A stretch of DNA of 64,000 nt from UBA9732 sp052170315 (GCA_052170315.1 JBQNAT010000003.1:1-64000); one strand, 5' to 3'. Shown: positions 16,355 to 25,159, numbered from the stretch's first letter. Numbers and translations: made by a program. Notes: a model not told the origin generated them from the letters alone.

Positions 16355-17359
16355 TTAGATTAGCAACTGTTTTCTAAGTTCGGCTAATTTTAATGCCGTC
16401 TCCTCGAAAGGGTGATTATTTACACTTGCCACAAGTTCTTTTGCTCCCGGTGGAATATTTGAGGCACCAATATGGGCACCAATGACCATACAGGCCATGG
16501 CAGCAACTGTATCTGTGTCCCCGCCCATGTTTGCAGCAAGATAGGCCGCCTTCATTATTTCGCCGCCACTTCTATATGCAATTGAAAGAGCGGTAGGACA
16601 GGCCTCCCGCATTGGTAGCGAGCTTCCGTTTTCTTCATACTGAGCCTTCATAAAGAGTGAATCATCATTCAGAGAGTCACTTCTTTCAAAGCTCTTTTTA
16701 ATCCTCAACGGAAGGTCTGTGTCAGTTTTTTCATAGCCATACTCAGAGCCCTTCTCAGCAGCAGGAAGAACAACAGAAAGCATATTCCTTATATTCTTTC
16801 CCTCTATGCCATGAGAAACAGCGACCGCGATTGCAGAAGCTCCAGCTATAGCGACAGAGGTATTATGGGTAGCCATGCAGACATCAACTGCCCTCCTGGC
16901 TATCTGAGAGGAATCCGAAGAATTAAAAAGGACTCCAATTGGAGCGACCCTTGTCCCTGCTCCGTTTGTCACTCCGTTTTTCCCGGAAACCCCTACATCA
17001 AGGCCTTTGTGAATTGCCTCAAAAGCCTTTCTGGTTGACGGTCCAACTATGGTTTTGCTTTTTGGATTTTCCAGAGACCACCTTTCAATTGCGTTCACAA
17101 CATCAAGCGGCTTTATGCTTCCCTTTGTCCTGATAAGCTCCGAGGCGCAGATAAAGGCAACGATAGTATCGTCAGTTGTCTCCCCTGCCCTGAAGCCTCC
17201 GCTTATCTCATTTGAGACAGGACCGGGAATGAAATCTGTAATTGTACCGAGCTCCTTCTTTATTCTGTCCGGCTCCCACATTTCAGCAGGCATTGCAAAG
17301 GAGTCTCCGATTGCACAGCCATAGAGCATTCCAAGTATTCTGTCGTATGTTTCGTCCAT
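16355..17359 (-). CDS. ADP-ribosylglycohydrolase family protein (YegU-like)
   Basis: A 334-aa ADP-ribosylglycohydrolase/DraG-fold protein. The di-magnesium motif near the N-terminus is GETTDDTI (about residue 60), and the C-terminal metal motif is GGDTDTVAAMACMVIGA. AMPAEMW and GDSF near the start are also typical. Such enzymes hydrolyse N- or O-glycosidic bonds to ribose. Because it is the last gene of an operon with a PfkB kinase, a GntR regulator and an ECF importer, I infer a role in cleaving a small ribosylated compound rather than protein de-ADP-ribosylation. Its ATG overlaps the stop of the EcfT gene by one base. Confidence 0.88.
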   Translation of the reverse strand: MDETYDRILGMLYGCAIGDSFAMPAEMWEPDRIKKELGTITDFIPGPVSNEISGGFRAGETTDDTIVAFICASELIRTKGSIKPLDVVNAIERWSLENPKSKTIVGPSTRKAFEAIHKGLDVGVSGKNGVTNGAGTRVAPIGVLFNSSDSSQIARRAVDVCMATHNTSVAIAGASAIAVAVSHGIEGKNIRNMLSVVLPAAEKGSEYGYEKTDTDLPLRIKKSFERSDSLNDDSLFMKAQYEENGSSLPMREACPTALSIAYRSGGEIMKAAYLAANMGGDTDTVAAMACMVIGAHIGASNIPPGAKELVASVNNHPFEETALKLAELRKQLLI

Positions 17360-18144
17360 TAAATCCGGCCCACCTTAAACTTGTATCTAAGAAAAAAACA
17401 TCCTGTAAGAAGAAGCGCGAAGAGAATCATTACAAAGTAGTCCTTCTTCTCCGCATGACTATCTATCATATCTGTCCAGGCCTTGTTGGCTCCGTAGCCT
17501 CTGTTTGTCATGGAAATAGAAAGACTGTCCGCCATTAGAATAGAATTTGTTACAAGAGGAACCATGATAGGAACGTATGCAATAAGCTGTTTAATTCCGC
17601 CCTTGTCAGAAATACCGGCACCTCTGGCCTTCTGAGCCTGGAAGATCATGTCCTTCTTTTTAAGCAGAGTCGGAACAAAGCTTATTGCTGTAGCAACAAC
17701 AATTGAAAACTCATAAGGAGCATGACATCTGCTCAGAAATGAGAGAATGTCATCAATAGGAGTTGTAACAGTAAAAGTAACAGTTGCCAGAATCATTGTG
17801 AAAATTCTTAGCATGAAGGTCAGACCCTGATAAAGTCCTCCAACTGTAGCATCCCATTTCCAGAAGTGAAACAGGACTCTGAAGGACTCCGGGTTTACCC
17901 ATCTGCCTGTCTGTCTTGTAAAAATACTAAACAGAACAATAAGAACAAACAGAAGCTTCATTCCTCCAAGAGTCTGGAACATTGACTTAAGGTTAATTCC
18001 TGCAGGCAGGATAACTATTAAAAGGAATGCGAGCAGACAAAGGTTTGCAAGCGGATGTGAGAACAGGAAGACCGCAATAATAACACAAAGAAAGACAAAA
18101 AGTTTTGTAACTACATTCAATCTGTGCAGATATGAATCATTCAT
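17359..18144 (-). CDS. ecfT: ECF transporter transmembrane subunit EcfT
   Basis: A 261-aa membrane protein with about five to six helices. It has the two coupling-helix motifs of EcfT: KARGAG in the loop after the middle helices and NRGYGA near residue 230. These insert into the ATPase grooves. It links the ATPases to the S component and is the scaffold of the importer. Its start overlaps the ATPase gene end by 4 bp (ATGA), so the two are translationally coupled. The protein is complete in length. Confidence 0.92.
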   Translation of the reverse strand: MNDSYLHRLNVVTKLFVFLCVIIAVFLFSHPLANLCLLAFLLIVILPAGINLKSMFQTLGGMKLLFVLIVLFSIFTRQTGRWVNPESFRVLFHFWKWDATVGGLYQGLTFMLRIFTMILATVTFTVTTPIDDILSFLSRCHAPYEFSIVVATAISFVPTLLKKKDMIFQAQKARGAGISDKGGIKQLIAYVPIMVPLVTNSILMADSLSISMTNRGYGANKAWTDMIDSHAEKKDYFVMILFALLLTGCFFLRYKFKVGRI

Positions 18145-19859
18145 TTTTCTGCCTCCAATGCAGAGATAACAGAATCTGCAACTTCATCTGAGTTTAAGGC
18201 CATATTTTCAAGTCCAAGCTTTTCAGAAAGCTCGGCAATCTGAGGCCTTGAAACAAAGGCGCTCTCAAGTACCGCCTTCTGCTTAAAGACTTCTCTAACG
18301 CCGCCCTGAGCAACAATCTTTCCGTAACACATAACAACAGCTCTGTTTGCATGGGTTGCGACAACGTCCATATCATGTGTAATCATTATGATTGTTGTCC
18401 CGTTTTCATGAAGCTGGTCAATGAGCTTCATCATGTTCTGAATTCCATCCCAGTCCTGACCGGTGGTTGGCTCATCAACAACAAGAATTTTTGGTTTCAG
18501 GACAAGAATTGACGCAACGGCAATCCTCTGTCTCTCGCCCTTTCCAAGAGAGAATGGATGCTCATTCAGGACCTTTTCAAGATCGAGCATCTTCGCGACC
18601 TCGTGAATTCTCTCAGAAATTTCTTTTTCGTCAAGCTTAAGATTTTTAAGACCATACTCCATTTCCTTATAGACAGAGGTGGAGAAAATCTGATTGTCAG
18701 GGTTCTGGAAGACATAACCAATGCTTTCTGCAAGAGAGTACGGCTCTTCATTCTTTGTGTCCTTACCACATACAATGATGTTTCCCTCTGATGGCTTGAA
18801 CAAACTGTTAAAGTGTTTAGCAAGGGTGGTCTTTCCAGCTCCATTTTGACCAATCAATGCCAGATAGTCGCCTTCATAGACATCAAGGTCAACGCCTCGA
18901 ATTGCTTCCTTGCTCTTATCATATTTATAGTGAAGATTTCTGACTTCAATGAGCTTCTTTGCCTCAGTTCTCTTTTCTCCCTTTGGCTCAAAGACAAGCT
19001 TCTTTCCGTCAAGAAGCTTAATGATAAGCTTGTATGCATCATTTACAGTCAGAGGAATTTCTTCTTTTTTGATATATCCCTTCCTGTAAAGCTTCCAGCC
19101 AATCTTACTTACCGGAAGCGGTTTAATTCCATATTTATCTACAAGCTCCAGTTCTCTGAAGAACATCTCAGGGTTTCCCTGCCATACTACGCGAGCATCG
19201 CTAAGAACTACAACTTCATCCGCTTTTTCGCTTATTTCCTGACTTGAGTGCTCAACGGCAAGAACAGTCTTGTGCTGCTCCTTCTGAAGGGAAACCATTG
19301 TTGAATAAATTTCCTCTCTGCCAATCGGGTCAAGCTCTGATGTTGGCTCGTCAAGAATAATAATTGATGGATTCATTGCAAGAATACCTGCGATAGCAAG
19401 TCTCTGTTTTTCTCCGCCTGAGAGCTGACTTGTCTGTCTCTTTTCATAACCGTCAAGTCTGACTTTTGAAAGTGCAACCTTAGTTCTTTCTAAGATTTCC
19501 TTTCTTGGAATCAGATAGTTCCTTGGTCCGAATGCAGTATCTTCTTCTACTGTCCGGCCGAATATCTGAGTCTCAGGGTCCTGAAGGACAAGACCGATTT
19601 CTTTAGCCATTGTCTGAACCCTGTATAGTGATGTGTCTTTAGAGTCGGCAATAACCGTTCCTTTTACTTTTCCTTCTACAAGCTGAGGAATAATTCCATT
19701 TGGAAGCATGGCGAGTGTTGTCTTCCCGGCACCTGTTCTTCCCATAATAACAGTAAACTTACTTTCTTCCACTGTTAGATTAATGTTCTGCAGCACCTCT
19801 GTTTCACTTCCCTTGTAGGTGAAGCTTACATCCTGCATCTCTATTGCTTTGTTGGCCAT
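18141..19859 (-). CDS. ECF transporter ATPase, two fused nucleotide-binding domains
   Basis: A 572-aa protein in which EcfA and EcfA' are fused. Domain 1 (about 1-270) has Walker A GRTGAGKTT, signature LSGGEKQR and Walker B ILDEPTSELD. Domain 2 (about 300-560) has GQNGAGKTT, a degenerate signature LGKGERQR, and VVDEPTTGQD. The changed second signature suggests asymmetric ATP sites. It energises the importer made with EcfT and the neighbouring S component. It lies 55 bp downstream of the S-component gene in the same operon. The dedicated full set implies a group I (single-substrate) ECF system. Confidence 0.93.
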   Translation of the reverse strand: MANKAIEMQDVSFTYKGSETEVLQNINLTVEESKFTVIMGRTGAGKTTLAMLPNGIIPQLVEGKVKGTVIADSKDTSLYRVQTMAKEIGLVLQDPETQIFGRTVEEDTAFGPRNYLIPRKEILERTKVALSKVRLDGYEKRQTSQLSGGEKQRLAIAGILAMNPSIIILDEPTSELDPIGREEIYSTMVSLQKEQHKTVLAVEHSSQEISEKADEVVVLSDARVVWQGNPEMFFRELELVDKYGIKPLPVSKIGWKLYRKGYIKKEEIPLTVNDAYKLIIKLLDGKKLVFEPKGEKRTEAKKLIEVRNLHYKYDKSKEAIRGVDLDVYEGDYLALIGQNGAGKTTLAKHFNSLFKPSEGNIIVCGKDTKNEEPYSLAESIGYVFQNPDNQIFSTSVYKEMEYGLKNLKLDEKEISERIHEVAKMLDLEKVLNEHPFSLGKGERQRIAVASILVLKPKILVVDEPTTGQDWDGIQNMMKLIDQLHENGTTIIMITHDMDVVATHANRAVVMCYGKIVAQGGVREVFKQKAVLESAFVSRPQIAELSEKLGLENMALNSDEVADSVISALEAEK

Positions 19860-19914
19860 TTTCGCCCCTAAAAAAAGCGGAGGGGTTTCCTCCGCCCAAT
19901 ATCCGCAATCTTAA

Positions 19915-20448
19915 TTATCTGTTAATAAGCTTTGTGTTGCGAAGCGCATAGAATGCGATAACTGCAATAATACCGTTAACAAGTGATGCTACGAACAATG
20001 ATGGTGTTGCCCCCGTGTAAAGTCCCCATCCTCCGAGTGGAAGCAGCCAGAAGCCAAGAGCAAAACTGTTGAGAAGAACACCAGCAACGACAGCTGCTAC
20101 TGGACCAATCTTTCCAAGTTTTGTAGCCAGAAAACGTACAACGACAGCTACTACTGCCATTGAAACTGCAATAGCAAGGTGTAGTGGAACTGTTAACGGA
20201 AAACCTGCAACTGCTGCTGAAAGGATATGTCCTACAGCAATAACAATAGCACCTTCCGGATATCCAAATGCGAGTGCACAGAAATATCCCGGGAATGAGT
20301 CAAGACCAATTGAACCTAGTGGACTTGGAATCTTAATAACAGCGCCAACTGCGCTAAGTGCGATAAAGATAGCGAGGATGGCAATTCTTCTGGCTGACCA
20401 ACTATTCTTCTTAAGGTCACCTTCTGTCTTCTTTACTTCTTCTGACAT
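19915..20448 (-). CDS. ECF transporter substrate-binding (S) component
   Basis: A 177-aa integral membrane protein with six hydrophobic segments after a short charged, Lys/Glu-rich N-terminus. The first helix ARRIAILAIFIALSAVGA carries the AxxxA-type small-residue pattern that S components use to dock on EcfT. Features such as LGSIGLDSFPGYF and AVGHILSAAVAGFPLTVP recall the CblT-like S components, but sequence alone does not fix the substrate. The operon (kinase of the ribokinase superfamily plus ribosyl hydrolase) points to a nucleoside or other riboside. Confidence 0.85.
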   Translation of the reverse strand: MSEEVKKTEGDLKKNSWSARRIAILAIFIALSAVGAVIKIPSPLGSIGLDSFPGYFCALAFGYPEGAIVIAVGHILSAAVAGFPLTVPLHLAIAVSMAVVAVVVRFLATKLGKIGPVAAVVAGVLLNSFALGFWLLPLGGWGLYTGATPSLFVASLVNGIIAVIAFYALRNTKLINR

Positions 20449-20521
20449 GATTTTTTCTCTCCTTTCTTTACGGACAACTCCGCATTTATTAATTTTTTAG
20501 CAAGCCGAATTTCCTACTTTT

Positions 20522-21439
20522 TCAGTTTACCTTTTTAACCATTTCCATTGTTGGAGCACTTCTTGCTCCAAGACCCTGACATGTGATTGCAGAACATGCA
20601 GTTGCAATTTTCATTGATTCTTCAAGACTCATGCCATTCAGCAGATATGTATAAAGCATTGCGCCCATAAATGAGTCTCCGGCACCGGTGGTGTCCACTG
20701 CCTTTACCATCTTTGCCGGCTGAACATACTTTTTGTCATTTTCATCAAATGCAACGGCGCCGTCCTTTCCAAGGGTAACAAGCAGTGTTCCCTTGAAGTA
20801 CCGCCTTACATACTTGAGACATTCATCAAGGTTTTCTGTTCCGCAAATCTGGTACAGTCCGGCTCTGCATGGAGCGAACAGCTCTACATACTTAAGGCTC
20901 TCAAGTACGGCTTCCTTACCGACACCAAAGCCAATCATTGTGTTCAAATCTACCTGCATGTTAAAACCAGTCTTAAGTCCTGCTTCCTTTGCACTCTTCA
21001 AGCCCTGATAAGCCGCACCGTAAGGGAGCAGATCCGTGTAGTAGACCTTTGCCTGTCTGATATATTCCTTATCAACATCCTTTGCATCGTATGCAAGGAA
21101 TGCATTGCCCATATTAAGAAGAATGAACTTCTTTCCTTCTTCATCTACAACAATGTCAGTGTGAAGGGAAATCCCGTTTTCTTTTCTGAGGATTCTTGAA
21201 GTGTCAATACCCTCATCCTTCAGGCTCCTGATAATATCGTCGCCAATACTATCCTTTCCAATAAGAGCCAAAAAACCGCAATCCGCTCCAAGCCTTGCAG
21301 CCTGAACCATTACGTTTGTTCCGCTTCCGCCCGGAAGGTAGGTATTATTTGTAACTACTGCAAATCCGTCTTCTCCCGGAAGTGTATTTACGTTCATAAT
21401 CACATCCATTGCATATGTTGAAACACTTACTATTTCCAT
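20522..21439 (-). CDS. PfkB-family (ribokinase superfamily) carbohydrate/nucleoside kinase
   Basis: A 305-aa PfkB-family kinase. The N-terminal GGSGTNVMVQAARLG is the substrate-lid signature. The anion hole with the catalytic base is in DTTGAGDSFMGAM near residue 255. Family members phosphorylate sugars or nucleosides at a primary hydroxyl with ATP. It corresponds in context to YegV of E. coli and probably phosphorylates the compound brought in by the adjacent ECF importer. AGGAG lies 6 nt before its ATG, and the gap to gntR is only 9 bp. Confidence 0.9.
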   Translation of the reverse strand: MEIVSVSTYAMDVIMNVNTLPGEDGFAVVTNNTYLPGGSGTNVMVQAARLGADCGFLALIGKDSIGDDIIRSLKDEGIDTSRILRKENGISLHTDIVVDEEGKKFILLNMGNAFLAYDAKDVDKEYIRQAKVYYTDLLPYGAAYQGLKSAKEAGLKTGFNMQVDLNTMIGFGVGKEAVLESLKYVELFAPCRAGLYQICGTENLDECLKYVRRYFKGTLLVTLGKDGAVAFDENDKKYVQPAKMVKAVDTTGAGDSFMGAMLYTYLLNGMSLEESMKIATACSAITCQGLGARSAPTMEMVKKVN

Positions 21440-21448
21440 AACAAACTC

Positions 21449-22165
21449 CTATTGTCTTTTTCTTAATGTAATTATGTGCTTGTAGCGGTCGCCTCTGATA
21501 AGAATGCGGCTCCATTCAATCACTCCACCTTCTTTGTTGTATGCTTTTCTTTCTATGCTTAAAAGCGGGTCATTTCTGTGTATCCCAAGTATTTCTGCCT
21601 GCTTTGAAGAAGCAGCAACTGCGCTCATCGAGTCTTCTGTAGTGACAATCTGAACATTGCATTTGTTCTCTATTACGCTGTACAGGGATAAAAATGAATT
21701 AAAGATAGAAATATCATTTCCAGGCACTATTGAAAGCGGAATGTAAGAAAGGTTTGTTGTGATTGGCTCTCCGTCCGCTGTCCTGACGCGGTAGATTTCT
21801 ACGTACTCTTCCCACGGAGAAATCTCCAGCATAGATGTGACATTGTTATCACCGCGTCCAAGCTTAACGCTAATCTCCTTAACTCCAGGCTCAATACCCT
21901 GCTTCTTCATAAGCTCTGTGAAGCTCATCAGCTCAGAACCCTTAGAATTAAGCTTTGAAGGAGCAACCTTTGTTCCAACGCCTCTGATGATTGTCAGATA
22001 TCCTTCGTTTACCAGCTCATTTACCGCTTTTCTGATAGTGATTCGGCTTACGTGATAGTAGGCCTGCAGCTCTCCCTCGCATGGAATGAACTGGCCGGAA
22101 GTATATGTTCCGTTCTTTATTTTCTCTTCAATGTCTCTTTTGATCTTTGAATAAAGCGGATCCAT
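21449..22165 (-). CDS. GntR-family regulator, HutC/UTRA type (YegW-like)
   Basis: A 238-aa transcription factor. The N-terminal winged helix (about 1-70) has the motif AYYHVSRITIRKAVNELVNEG, shown here by its core SRITIRKAV. It is followed by a UTRA ligand-binding domain (about 90-235) ending with a ...SRILIRGDRYKH strand. UTRA domains bind sugars, nucleosides or phosphorylated ligands and usually relieve repression. It is the first gene of the kinase-ECF-hydrolase operon and probably autoregulates it through the palindrome just upstream. A strong ribosome site AAGGAG precedes the ATG. Confidence 0.92.
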   Translation of the reverse strand: MDPLYSKIKRDIEEKIKNGTYTSGQFIPCEGELQAYYHVSRITIRKAVNELVNEGYLTIIRGVGTKVAPSKLNSKGSELMSFTELMKKQGIEPGVKEISVKLGRGDNNVTSMLEISPWEEYVEIYRVRTADGEPITTNLSYIPLSIVPGNDISIFNSFLSLYSVIENKCNVQIVTTEDSMSAVAASSKQAEILGIHRNDPLLSIERKAYNKEGGVIEWSRILIRGDRYKHIITLRKRQ

Positions 22166-22189
22166 TCCCTCTCCTTGAAATGACCTTAT

Positions 22190-22203
22190 GACATCATAAT
22201 GTC
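22190..22203. promoter_or_regulatory. candidate operator of the GntR-type regulator
   Basis: A perfect inverted repeat GACAT-CATA-ATGTC lies 25 bp upstream of the gntR start and just downstream of the predicted transcription start. That is a usual position for an autorepressor site. Confidence 0.5.
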
Positions 22204-22212
22204 TCTACTGGA

Positions 22213-22240
22213 ATCATACACCACCATAGAGAGAATGCAA
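22213..22240 (-). promoter_or_regulatory. promoter of the GntR-PfkB-ECF operon
   Basis: Minus strand: TTGCAT (22240-22235), a 16-bp spacer and TATGAT (22218-22213). The start site is expected near 22206, immediately before the GACAT/ATGTC palindrome. Confidence 0.55.
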
Positions 22241-22348
22241 CAAAAAAATAACAGAGTAATTACCCCAAGAGCAACAGCTTTCCGAGCATAGGTGTTCCTG
22301 CAGGGCAGGAAAATCATATACCGGACACAATATCCAAAGTTCGGACAA

Positions 22349-22898
22349 TCAATTTTCATCTAAAACAGAAACATCAATATCGAAAAGCTGAGCCAGGGCA
22401 CGGAAAGTGTCCTGCCCTCGTAGCAAGTATCAACAAGGAAGCCCGGTTCATTGTTGTATTCTTTAAGACCACGGTAGTAATAATTTTTTTCCGTTCTTCA
22501 ATAATGAAAGGTACCAGATTGTTTTTTAGGCACTCCTTAAATGCAATAAGCTTTTCGATACTACCGTTCCTATCCCGAAAAGGATGGATTCGTTCAAACC
22601 TGTAATGAAAGTCGATTATGATTTGAAGTTCGTGGTAGAGATCACCCGAAATTTTATGTTCCTTTTCCTCTCTCAGTATTTGGAGGATAGGATTGGCTGA
22701 TGTGACGCGGCACAAATCATCTTTGCTGCATGAAAAATAACTACAAAGTTTTGACATTACTCTGTCCGCAAGTTTTTCTCCTTTTGAGATTTTAGCAAGG
22801 ATGCGTGAAGAAATTTTAAGCACAGAGGTTAAATCTGATTTTTTTAAATTTCTTTCTTTTAGTCTTTTGTTTAGACCACCATAGTTATATATGGGAAT
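22349..22898 (-). pseudogene. broken HTH (XRE)-Fic gene with two frameshifts
   Basis: The 5' part encodes a Cro/CI-type helix-turn-helix (LKKSDLTSVLKISSRILAKI, then KLCSYFSCSKDDL) but has no ATG; an ATT at 22898 sits where the start would be. It runs directly into the C-terminal half of a Fic domain (IIDFHYRFERIHPF). The catalytic HPFxDGNGRxxR has become HPFRDRNGSIEK, losing the Gly and Arg needed for AMP transfer. Two further shifts (in a poly-A tract near 22485 and near 22415) are needed to continue as YYYRGLKEYNNEPGF and QDTFRALAQLF to a stop at 22349. It is clearly non-functional as an AMPylase. Confidence 0.75.
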
Positions 22899-23187
22899 GT
22901 CTCATAAATCTTTATTTAATATATATTAAAATAGAACAAAGTAAAGATTTTTATTATTTAAGCAGAATTTGTTTTTTGTAAAGACGGGGGCTGTCAAAAT
23001 ATCTATAAGCATCTTCCGCGGACAACGGCGCGGGATGTAAGCCGAAAAGCATAGCGGGAAAAACCGCTTCTGGAAATCACGGCGGCAGAAAGCTCACCGT
23101 TTGGGATATGCCGGATAAGTTTCAGCTGTGCCCCAACTTCCTCATTTCCCTTTTCAGGTGATATATTTAAACAATCGGAGGTTTGTA
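22899..23187. other. intergenic region before the radical SAM gene
   Basis: No supported gene. The left part is A/T-rich. The right part (from about 22985) has higher G+C and contains a small hairpin AGCGG-GAAAAA-CCGCT. A strong ribosome site GGAGG lies 7 nt before the ATG at 23188. Confidence 0.5.
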
Positions 23188-24075
23188 ATGGATGTGATTA
23201 TAGATGAAGTTTTTACAAAGAGCGTATTGACAAAATCTAATCTTCCCATTGGCGACTACTCGGTTAATCCCTATGTGGGATGCACCCACAGTTGCAAGTA
23301 CTGTTATGCAAACTTCATGAAGCGCTTTACAAATCATCCTGAACCCTGGGGAGACTTTCTTGATATAAAATACTGGCCGGATATAAAGAACCCTGAAAAA
23401 TACAGAGGGAAAGCACTTTTTTTCGGTTCGGTTACAGACCCCTATCTTCCGGAAGAAGAAACATTCAGAAGAACACGTTCTTTACTGGAGCAGCTTCATG
23501 GCAGCGGAATAAAGCTGAGCATTCAGACCAAATCAGACATGGTTCTAAGGGATTTGGATATTATAAAAACCTTTCAGGATGCACGTGTAGGCTTCAGCAT
23601 AAACACTCTTGATGAAGACTTTAAGAACGATATGGATAAAGCTGTAAGCATAGAGCGCAGACTGTCTGCAATGAAGATTCTGCATGACAGCGGAATCCGA
23701 ACAACATGCTTCATCTCCCCCATTTTCCCCGGCATAACGGATGTTATTTCCATAATTGAAAGAGTCAAAAATCAGTGCAATCTGGTATGGCTTGAAAACC
23801 TTAACCTCAGAGGCAGCTACAAACCCGTAATAATGAACTATATTAGAGAAAAACATCCCGATTTGCTTTCTCTTTATGATGAAATATATCAGCAGTGCAT
23901 GCGCTGGTACTGGGAAGATATGGATAATAAGGTACGTGAATACACAAAAGCGAACGGCCTTGAATATGTGCGAAACGATGACAGCATGAAAAAGCCTTTT
24001 GAAGCTCCGCCCGTGGTTGTGAATTTCTTCTATCATGAGGAAATAAAAAAATCTTCTACAAAAGGTAGAAAATAA
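23188..24075 (+). CDS. SPL-family radical SAM protein
   Basis: A 295-aa radical SAM enzyme of the spore-photoproduct-lyase-like family. The [4Fe-4S] motif CTHSCKYC (Cys32, Cys36, Cys39) follows NPYVGC, and GSVTDPYLPEE is a conserved family feature. ISPIFPGITD lies late in the barrel. Members are widespread as stand-alone proteins with unknown substrates; true photolyase activity cannot be assumed. The start at 23188 is fixed by GGAGG, and the upstream in-frame start at 23128 is not. No operon partner is evident. Confidence 0.85.
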   Translation: MDVIIDEVFTKSVLTKSNLPIGDYSVNPYVGCTHSCKYCYANFMKRFTNHPEPWGDFLDIKYWPDIKNPEKYRGKALFFGSVTDPYLPEEETFRRTRSLLEQLHGSGIKLSIQTKSDMVLRDLDIIKTFQDARVGFSINTLDEDFKNDMDKAVSIERRLSAMKILHDSGIRTTCFISPIFPGITDVISIIERVKNQCNLVWLENLNLRGSYKPVIMNYIREKHPDLLSLYDEIYQQCMRWYWEDMDNKVREYTKANGLEYVRNDDSMKKPFEAPPVVVNFFYHEEIKKSSTKGRK

Positions 24076-24217
24076 CCTCATGCTCACTTAAGCAAAAATT
24101 TAGTATTTTGAATAGCTCAAATAACCATCCGTGTTCTAAAAACAACCGTCCATATCAAATTGTATGGATTTGTCTGTTTACCTAAGTTAGGATTCAGGTA
24201 TCAGGGAGGCAGGACGC

Positions 24218-24658
24218 GTGCAGATAGATGTTAAGATAGACAGCAGTGTTTCAGAAACTAAAGTTATCATAATTGCAGGAAAAATGGATGCAGAAATTGA
24301 TGCCCTGCTCAAGATGCTTTCCTGCGAACAGCCTAAGATGATTGCAGGCTTCAGAAATGATGAAATGCAGATTCTGGAACAGGAGACAATTTCAAAGATT
24401 TATGCCTGCGACGGCAAGGTTTTTGCAAAAACGCAGAACTGTGAATTCTTGTTGAAAATGAGGCTGTATGAGATTGAAGAAAGGCTTGATAAAAGTTGTT
24501 TTGTCAGAATCTCCAATTCAGAAATCATAAATCTGAAAAAGGTAAAATCCTTTGATCTGAGCATGTCGGGAACTATTTACGTAGTCATGCAGGACAGAAC
24601 GGTTGCCTTTGTTTCACGGCGTTACGTACAGAAAATCAAGAAAACTTTAGGACTTTAA
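24218..24658 (+). CDS. LytTR-domain transcriptional regulator
   Basis: A 146-aa protein with a short N-terminal region and a LytTR DNA-binding domain from about residue 55. Hallmarks are IYACDGKVFAKT, the helix LYEIEERLDKSCFVRISNS, the NLKKVK turn and the C-terminal VSRRYVQKIK. There is no receiver domain, so it belongs to the small stand-alone class commonly paired with DUF3021 membrane proteins. The start is GTG, with GGGAGG 10 nt upstream. It is followed 13 bp later by the DUF3021 gene, an operon arrangement typical of Firmicutes and some host-associated bacteria. Confidence 0.9.
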   Translation: MQIDVKIDSSVSETKVIIIAGKMDAEIDALLKMLSCEQPKMIAGFRNDEMQILEQETISKIYACDGKVFAKTQNCEFLLKMRLYEIEERLDKSCFVRISNSEIINLKKVKSFDLSMSGTIYVVMQDRTVAFVSRRYVQKIKKTLGL

Positions 24659-24671
24659 TAAGGAGTTACAA

Positions 24672-25121
24672 ATGAAGAAGAAAATCGTACTAAGGGCATT
24701 AATCGGAATACCTTTTGGCATTGCTATCGGATATATGATAACAATCATAGTTTCAGCGATTGCAGGAGACGGTTTTTACCATGCCGCGATGCCTGAGCTG
24801 ACATCGTCCACGGGAAGCCAGTTCGGTGCGGTTCTTGTACAGACACTTGTCTATTGCCTGTTCGGAATTGTGTTTGCAGGGTCATCCGTCATATGGGAAA
24901 TTGAAAACTGGAGTATTCTTAAGCAGACAATAATCCACATGGTAATTGTTTCAGTTGTCTTTTTCCCTCTTTCATGGCTAATGAAATGGATACCTGAAAA
25001 TTCAGTAGGAATTGCCCTTTATATCTTTATTTTCCTGCTGGTTTATATTGCAATCTGGTTTTCATCATGGCTAAGTATTCGTCACAGCCTGAAAAATATA
25101 AACAGGAATCTTAAAAAGTAA
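24672..25121 (+). CDS. DUF3021-family membrane protein
   Basis: A 149-aa protein with four membrane helices (near residues 8-30, 50-72, 85-105 and 113-135), a basic C-terminus, and the conserved FAGSSVIWEIENWS and PLSWLMKW segments of DUF3021. In other bacteria the pair LytTR-DUF3021 acts like a one-component membrane-regulated switch, with the membrane protein inhibiting the regulator. That role is inferred here from the arrangement. AAGGAG lies 7 nt before the ATG, and a strong terminator follows 4 bp after the stop codon. Confidence 0.88.
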   Translation: MKKKIVLRALIGIPFGIAIGYMITIIVSAIAGDGFYHAAMPELTSSTGSQFGAVLVQTLVYCLFGIVFAGSSVIWEIENWSILKQTIIHMVIVSVVFFPLSWLMKWIPENSVGIALYIFIFLLVYIAIWFSSWLSIRHSLKNINRNLKK

Positions 25122-25124
25122 TAA

Positions 25125-25158
25125 AAGAAGCTGCCCCGAACAGGCAGCTTCTTAAATT
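25125..25158. terminator. bidirectional intrinsic terminator
   Basis: A perfect 11-bp stem AAGAAGCTGCC/GGCAGCTTCTT (25125-25135 with 25143-25153), with a T run on the plus side and an A run on the other. It lies between the convergent DUF3021 and TIM-barrel genes and can serve both. Confidence 0.85.
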
Positions 25159-25159
25159 T

